A DNA stretch of 64,000 nucleotides from Chrysoperla carnea (lineage: Eukaryota > Arthropoda > Insecta > Neuroptera > Chrysopidae): the NCBI RefSeq assembly GCF_905475395.1, contig NC_058341.1:36471501-36535500 (forward strand). The letters are read 5' to 3'. The first letter of the stretch is position 1. Each line of letters begins with the position of its first letter. The notes under the pieces were generated by a model. That model did no database searches and was not told the DNA's origin. It saw nothing but the letters and a program-made list of their open reading frames with translations. The position numbers and the translations under genes are program-made. Shown here in pieces: positions 57,832 through 64,000 of the stretch.

Positions 57832-60800
57832 TCACATATAGCTACGTTTAAGATTTTTATACATTTTCCACGATATTAAGTAATCTCTTGCCAATTTGAA
57901 CAAAGTGTAATAGTTTGCAAATAACAAGAGTGTTAGTGATACGATTTGATACCATACGGTACTCCGGAAAAGTAATATCAATTGAACAAACACCAAACAT
58001 AATTGTAATCCTAATATACCGCAGAGAGCTATAGATGGATTGTAGAACATTGTCTGAAAAGTATACAATTGATCATTAATTTATTTTTAAGGCTGTAAAA
58101 AAATCAAGATTTTAAAATCGTCATTTTAATCGTGTATTTTCTAGGTAGAGAAGGCGAAATGGTTTGGCAAATTTGGGTGTGAAGTAGACTTACATATAAG
58201 GGTCAAAAAGATCATATCTAAATTATCAAATAAGTATTGAGCATAGACTATTATAAAAATAGACTGATAAAAGTTGTAAAAATTATAAAAGCACGTTCGC
58301 GCATTCTGTTGTCACCTAGTTATTAGTTGGTCATACTTCCCTTTGGAGGAAAAAGGCCCTTTCTAAATAACGATCCTAAAATATACTTACATAGAATCTG
58401 CTGTGCATAATATTATTTGGTTCAGCAGCATTACAAATATTCATCGATCGATAGTTTTCCCTATAATGTCTAACAATAATTCCAGGTGGATATAAAACAT
58501 CTGGACTCCAAGGTATTGGAGCACTATTTGTAGCATTTGAAGACATACAACCACGTGGTGAATTAGAATTTGATGATACACTATCAGCTCTAATCCATGC
58601 ACCCAAGTGAAGTGCTGTACGATGTAAAACATCACAATATCTTGCAGGTATTACATGAACTGCTATCATAGTGAAACAACCCAACCATACAAAGACTAAA
58701 TGCTGTGTTGCCCAATAGACATCATAATATAGAAAGCTCTGTAAAATGAAAGCTTTATAGTATTGGCCGAAATAATTTACAAAAATTGACTTTATTTAAC
58801 CATTAGTCGATAATTTTCTATGTTATCACTTGAAATACTCTATATCCTTTATTTTGGAGAGATTCTCCGCTATTTCTCGAGAACAACTAATCAGTCAGAG
58901 GAGGCCTCAAAGAGGAGGGCTCTTACGTTTTATTATTATTATTATTATTAAGTTGTTTCACAACATACCTGTGCAAAACAGCAGGGAACAAATCCTACAT
59001 AATATGCATGAAGTACAGAATTGAATAATATTTGTTTCATGCGCATATTAAAGTCTGTTTTAAGAAATTCAACTTCTGTTCGTACAGCGGCAGCATTCGA
59101 AGTACATGAATGTAAAGGATTTCCGTCCAAATATAAAACATCCGTTGGTGTAATTAATTCCAAAAATGGTGATACATTAATTCCGAATAATATAACATAC
59201 ACAGATATTCTGAAAAATAATTGTATCAAATTATTCAAAAAGTGTTTTATTTTTAATTGGAAATAGATTTGTCCTAAAATAAGTTGTCATAAAGCGAGCC
59301 TAAGAGAGAACCAAACTTTGACGCATACTTACGGATAGCACAAATAGAAAATATTTACAATTGGATGATTTTGTACGATTTTATATGTGCACCAAACTAA
59401 AATTGTAAATACCGTCGATAGTGTTACAAATTTTAACAATTTTTTACATAATGGCAGTAATTTTGGATTTGTAAAATATTGTAATAAATACCAAAGTACA
59501 CTATAAATGAAACGGCGTGATAATACAGTACCAATAAATATTACTAAGTGAACATCGATTAAATAGAAATTCTAAAACAAACAAAAAATTATTATACGAT
59601 TTTTGGTTTATTTTTGTTAAGCAAATTTTTCAGTCGTTCCTAAAAATACTTACCAAAGCATGATTTGTATACGAATGTGGAAGCCACCAAACACTTCGAT
59701 AAAGATGAACAAATTGCAGACCTGCCGCACAAATTGTAAACAGAAACATGACAAATTCAAAATATAATTGATGATCAACAGGCGTATTTGGAAATGGAAT
59801 ATGTTTTGGTGCAATCGGTGGATATACATCACTAGTTGCACCATTAGTTGTGTTAAACCCTAAAAAGAAAAAAAGTTCTTAGCAAACTTATCGAGTTATG
59901 GTAAATATTCTTTACTATCAAAAATTTTCGAAAACTTTGTTCATTTGCCGCCCTATTAGCTCAGTTGGTTAAAGCGTAACCAATTCCGTCCGCGGTATGC
60001 TTAGGGTAGCGAGTTTAATTCCCGCCGTCGCAACAAAATTAATTTACTTAATAGTTGTGATAGGCTGGTGTAATGCATGGTATATGCATGAAGGAGGTGT
60101 ACTCAGCCTCTAAAATTGAGGAGCTGATAAATGAAATTATCAGCGGAAAGGTGGTAAAACACATATATGGTATCACAATGAGCTCAATAGCCTAAGTGTG
60201 TCCTTCGTGGACAGCCAATATAACCTAACCTAACCTAACCTTGTTCATAAAATATATATGCTAAAATAGAAGTTTGTGGGGACTCAAGGCCCAATAAAAT
60301 TTAAGCATTGATTTTATTTGCAATTTAAGCAAGTGTGCAAAGTTTCAATTCAATACGACGAAGTGGGTGAAAATCTCGTTATTCCATTAAATAGATACAT
60401 ACCAAGCTAATAAAGGCGTGTTAATAATGATTAGTGTTGCTACTAACACCATCCACGGATCAATGTAATTAAAGAAACGGATAGCTCGAAATTAACCTGT
60501 AGATCAGTGAATGAACGCAATTACAGGGTTAACCAAAACTCCAAAAGACACGCAGACCCGTGCCAACTCGATCCCATTAAAGGTATGGTCAACTCGTGGA
60601 TCAGTGAATGAAAGTTCGTGGATTTAGGTCCGGGTATCCGTGGCTAACAGTTCCGAACAACCAACTACTAGAAGGATAGGATTGGTCCGTGAATGGTGTC
60701 AATAGACATTTCAAAAAAACGATAGTAATTACCACCATTATTATTAGTTGTTAAAGGAGAATATCGATGAGCATCTGTTGGAATAACTGGAACCGGACTG

Positions 60801-60859
60801 CTAGAAATTGTGGAAGACACCTTATTACGTGTAATACGGCGATTATTAGTAGTTGGCAT
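57832..60859 (-). CDS. TMEM39: TMEM39A/B-like ER membrane protein, 6 exons
   Basis: Minus-strand exons 60733-60859, 59654-59859, 59333-59571, 58969-59209, 58391-58738 and 57832-58053 give 460 residues (human TMEM39A 488). All are GT-AG with compatible phases. Diagnostic blocks are YRSVWWLPHSY, NFYLIDVHLVIFIGT, RTEVEFLKTDFNMRMKQILF, AYYVGFVPCCF, ARYCDVLHRTALHLGAW, PPGIIVRHYRENYRSM, HSRFY and FANYYTLFKLARD. About eight hydrophobic segments predict a multi-pass protein. Human TMEM39A is an ER protein affecting SAC1 export and autophagy, and the worm homologue acts in secretion (family knowledge). The start used, MPTTNNRR, parallels the vertebrate MPGGRR start, but an in-frame upstream exon is possible (see 60966-61175). 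Intron 1 contains a SINE. The gene is divergent from NUDT18. Confidence 0.9.
59945..60240 (+). mobile_element. tRNA-headed SINE family 2 with AACCT tail
   Basis: Flanked by the 8-bp direct repeat ttgttcat (59937-59944 and 60241-60248). The head 'ctattagctcagttggttaa' plus 'agcg' is a near-perfect A box of an Ile-type tRNA. 'gcgagtttaattcccgc' is a B box whose CpG has decayed. A non-tRNA body of about 200 bp follows and ends in (AACCT)n. It lies in TMEM39 intron 1, antisense to that gene. It is not a functional tRNA gene because the acceptor stem does not pair. Confidence 0.8.
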
Positions 60860-60965
60860 TGTTTCTTCAGAAGTTATAGTATTACAAGTAGTTTGAAAAT
60901 TCCCCTAAAAAAATGTTTACAATCAGATAAAGCTTAAATTGAAGCTCAATTCGAAAATCATTTAC

Positions 60966-61175
60966 AATTTGTATTGGCCGGCGTGGAAATGATGAATTCT
61001 TGGCAAATCGTCTTCTACGAGTCACGGCATTCGAAGTAGTATCACTTGAACCTCGACTCAATAAAAGTGTTGCAAAATATCGCCTTCCGATATAGACCGT
61101 CCCCGCTGCCAGTACTATTGGCACCAGAGATAGAGTCGGAAAAGTGTCATTTTTGGAAAAACTCATAACATACAA
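60966..61175 (-). CDS. Possible upstream coding exon of TMEM39 (or separate small ORF)
   Basis: A 70-codon open stretch starts MYVMSFSKNDTFPTLSL, contains a hydrophobic segment (LVPIVLAAGTVYIGRRYF) and an Arg-rich stretch (AVTRRRRF), and reaches a GTAAAT donor. A TTTTTTTAG acceptor 61 nt downstream starts at 60904. From there the frame stays open for 15 codons straight into the MPTTNNRR start of TMEM39. If used, TMEM39 would gain an 85-residue N-terminus with an extra membrane segment, unlike known homologues. It could equally be a non-coding 5' exon or an upstream ORF. I do not recognise the sequence itself. Confidence 0.35.
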
Positions 61176-61888
61176 TAATCATTACAACTTCGGCAATTTC
61201 GTCCTCGTAAATACTTAATTCTAGAAACTTTTATTAAATTTTCGTATTCAAAGTTTTTATAACCTCAGAAAACAATAATATTGACTGACGTTTTTATATG
61301 TGATGTTTTTTTGACAAGAAGTACAAATTTTAAAAACAAAACTTAGTAGTGACCCCTATAGATCTGTTTTTAACTAATTTTCCAGCGGTTTATATAAAAT
61401 TTAATAAAATGGTAAAAAAATAATTGCATTTATATTAACATAAAGATGAGTTAATTAAGATGAGATCATTTCCATATTTGCTTTTATTAAAATGAAAAAT
61501 ATATTTGAATAATTACATATTTTTATCGTGTTGAATCATGCGTTTTCTATTTCAACTGGGTGTTTAGAAAGTATTTTATGGGAAACAAGTAAAAATGATT
61601 TATGTCTAAAAACATTTCTGGGTGTACCTTACAGAAGACATACCTCAAGTATAAAAAATTGTTTAGTTGACCTTAATCTGACGTCATTTTTTATATGCAA
61701 TGTGTAAAAAATAATAAATATTAATATTTACATCTAAAAAAAACATAAAAAATTGTGAAAAATTCTAAAAAGAATGTTTTTTAATGGTAAATAAAACATA
61801 TTTTTATTCTAAATGAATTAAAAATTATGATAATTTTAAGTGATAATTAGAAAACTAATTAACAAAATTTATTTTTTTTAATTTTAAA
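61176..61888. promoter_or_regulatory. Divergent intergenic region, TMEM39/NUDT18
   Basis: About 0.7-1.0 kb separates the two oppositely oriented start codons, with no coding signal between. It must contain both promoters. I could not identify a convincing TATA box or initiator because the DNA is almost all A/T. Confidence 0.5.
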
Positions 61889-63535
61889 ATGACTGATTCT
61901 ATACAAAATACTTTAACAAGAATTTTGGGTGGTCTTCCACCCGAATCAACGGCTGAATTATGTGATTTTACAATAGCTCAACAAAATGAAGTAATGGAAT
62001 CACAAGGAGTAACTCCAAATGTGAAATCGGATTATATTCCAATATTAGGTGAATCAGTTACGTATATTGTTGCGAGTGTTATAATAAATGAATTAAATGA
62101 GGTTTTGATGGTACAAGAAGCAAAAGCTTCATGTGCTGGTAAATGGTATTTACCAGCTGGAAGAATGAAACCAAATGAAAGTATTATTGATGGAGCCAAA
62201 AGAGAAGTTGAAGAAGAAACAGGTTTAACTGTTGATTTAACGTCATTAATTACAGTGGAAACTGTTCAGGGTACTTGGATTCGATTTGTATTTTCTGGAT
62301 ATGTAACTGGTGGTGTATTAAAGACACCTGACAAAGCTGATGAGGAGTCTCTTCAAGCTAAATGGGTTAAAAGTGTCGACTCTTTACAATTAAGAGCTTC
62401 AGACATTATTAATTTAGTAGAAAGAGCAAGGTATGTATTAGCTACTTCCCAGTTTTGTTACAAATACTCGGTAGGCATTTACTGTACCTGGATATATAGA
62501 ATATGTTCTAAAATTCCATCCAACACACTGATAAAAATAGATTACTATGGCAATGTGTAGCAATTATTAACCAATTAGCGGACAAAGAAAGATAGTCACT
62601 CTTAGATAGTCACAGTCGTGTATAAATAACACGAGGTCCATAATGTTCTAACCTAATTTGAGCCCTCACGGGTAAAGAGCGATCATGAAGACTATAATAG
62701 AAGGAGACTTAACTCTGGATCTAGTGCAATGCATTCGATGGGCCCATATACGTCTGGCACTTGTAAGTTCGATTATATGAATTTGGCGGCATATACACTA
62801 TGGTCGTTAGATACAATTAGGGCGAATTTTATGTTTCTAAATTTAATGTAATCGAAAATATCAGGTTTTAGCATGACTTATTTTATACGCAGCCATCGTA
62901 AAAATATTTTTGCTCATTGCTTGGATCGTAAATTCAAATTTGTGTTTTTTATATTTTTTTATAGGTTTTATAAAGAGGCTCAAAAACGATCAGATCCTAC
63001 TTGGCATCCGGATTTATTACCAGCAGTTCAAAGCCATAAACGTATTTTGTTACGTGTGGTTATCTGCGCACGTAAGCGGGCAACGAATAGGCTAAATTTT
63101 GTTATTAGTGAATTAGAATCTATGCATTTACCAACATGTGAAATATATCCTACACGTTCGGTTCACGTTTCATTAAAAAAATTTATGGTTAATTTATTTG
63201 GCGCAGAAGTACCTCAACATAGGCCTCATGGTTTATTAAATGTAAGTATAGCCTAAGTAGATTGGTGATGTAGCCCAAAAAATGCATATGACCAATCTTA
63301 TTCAAATTATTCACTTAAAAATTTAAATTTTTAGGTAGAACATAATGGTATCGAAGGTAATTTTGATGGTTTTTGTTTAACACTTCTAGTAGCATTTCGA
63401 CCACCGGTAGAAGATGTACCAATTGTTGCAAATAAATGTATTTGGCAAGAAATAAATTCTAAACACTTAGAAGAATCATTACTTAGAAAAATTTCCAACA
63501 AAAATGAAACAATTCCACTAAATGTAATCCGTTAG
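61889..63535 (+). CDS. NUDT18: Nudix hydrolase NUDT18 (8-oxo-dGDP phosphatase), 3 exons
   Basis: Exons 61889-62430, 62965-63241 and 63335-63535 give 339 residues (human 323). Junctions are GT-AG, phases 2 and 0. The Nudix box is perfect: G91-x5-E97-x7-R105-E-V-E-E-E-T-G-L (GRMKPNE...REVEEETGL). Family-specific text includes VQEAKASCAGKWYLPAGRM, WIRFVFSGYVTGG, LKTPDKADEESLQAKW and the C-terminal end PLNVIR (human ends in VPVNR). NUDT18/MTH3 hydrolyses oxidised nucleoside diphosphates such as 8-oxo-dGDP, cleaning the nucleotide pool. The C-terminal domain (about 185-339) has no catalytic motif. Intron 1 (534 bp) contains a family A repeat fragment. Poly(A) signals AATAAA lie at 63579 and 63595. 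Confidence 0.92.
62612..62690 (+). repeat. Dispersed repeat family A fragment in NUDT18 intron 1
   Basis: 'taacctaatttgagccctca', 'cgggtaaagagcgatcatga' and the preceding 'cactcttagatagtcaca' match the centre of copy 3 (13860-13960). It is short and diverged. Confidence 0.5.
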
Positions 63536-64000
63536 GTTTGAAAAAAATATTATAATAATCACGAATACAAAAAAATTGAATAAACCTGATTTCGAATAAA
63601 AATTCAAATAGATCTTATTTAGAAATGACAGCTTTTAAAACCAATGAAATTTGTATATTTTCTTCAGTATACAGAACACACTTTACAGTCAATCAAGCAA
63701 TATACTGGGTGTTTCAGAGTAAAGAATGAAAAAACATGTCTTTTGTTAAAAAACTAGCGGTGATTATTCTTCATCATATAACGTTCGCGTGTTATATGAT
63801 TATTCACGGAATTAGTTGATTAAATTTTTGTCGCCAATTGACAAATATTCAATTGATAAAGTAGTCCAAAATAATCTCTAAATGCAAACTGAGAGTTACG
63901 GAGATTCTTCCAAATTTTACAAATTATTAATTTCTCTTCAAATTTTACAATTATTACCATTGATTGAGATTTGGAATGAAATACTCTTTCAAATAAAAAC
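63536..64000. other. 3' flank of NUDT18, no gene seen
   Basis: Holds the poly(A) signals of NUDT18, then AT-rich sequence. 'atactgggtgtttcagag' at about 63702 may be the edge of a dispersed repeat. Confidence 0.45.

Noticed and set aside
59949-60030. Functional tRNA gene with an Ile-type A box
   Set aside because: The acceptor and anticodon stems do not pair, the B box is decayed, and target duplications show it is the head of a SINE. The same reasoning applies to the Ser/Leu-like head near 52466.

Overview
The window looks like a piece of an insect nuclear genome. It is very AT-rich and has multi-exon genes with short GT-AG introns. The genes recognised are animal housekeeping genes. The repeats are of arthropod type: tRNA-headed SINEs, a Helitron, small terminal-inverted-repeat (TIR) elements, a Ty3/gypsy element and TTAGG-type pentamers. 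I cannot assign the order or species. No bacterial, viral or organellar gene block is visible.

Layout. Positions 1-17,670 and 26,000-50,800 hold no gene that I can support. They are a mosaic of short dispersed repeats: repeat family A (eight fragments), repeat family B (four main copies plus one scrap), a palindromic MITE family (three copies), several single foldback elements, local tandem duplications, a Tigger/pogo-like MITE (32,699-33,091) and a 1.75-kb Helitron derivative (33,775-35,528). The Helitron has both canonical ends. Its helicase remnant runs into long hexamer and telomere-like pentamer arrays.

Positions 17,673-25,957 are an 8.3-kb Ty3/gypsy LTR retrotransposon on the minus strand. 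Its two 1,169-bp LTRs look identical where I compared them, and it has a 4-bp AAAC target duplication. It carries a zinc-knuckle Gag, a classical A AAA AAC -1 frameshift site, protease, reverse transcriptase, RNase H, integrase and a polypurine tract. Next to the 5' LTR the primer-binding-site motif is present three times. A 5'-truncated LINE has inserted between the RNase H and integrase coding regions, so this copy cannot make an intact Pol polyprotein.

Positions 50,856-63,535 are the gene-bearing part. AHSA1 (Hsp90 ATPase activator, +, 4 exons) is followed by two minus-strand genes: PSMG1 (proteasome assembly chaperone 1, 4 exons) and a TMEM39A/B homologue (ER multi-pass protein, 6 exons, possibly a seventh upstream). 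NUDT18 (8-oxo-dGDP hydrolase, +, 3 exons) is divergent from TMEM39. I joined the exons from consensus splice sites that keep the frame and restore family-typical proteins. AHSA1 and TMEM39 introns each hold a SINE with target-site duplications. The four genes act in protein folding, proteasome assembly, ER trafficking and nucleotide-pool cleaning. Nothing suggests they form one pathway.

I found no new multi-gene system. The most unusual items are the triplicated primer site and nested LINE in a very young gypsy element, the Helitron whose helicase tail runs into in-frame repeat arrays, a SINE ending in the insect telomere pentamer, and a possible alternative N-terminus of TMEM39.
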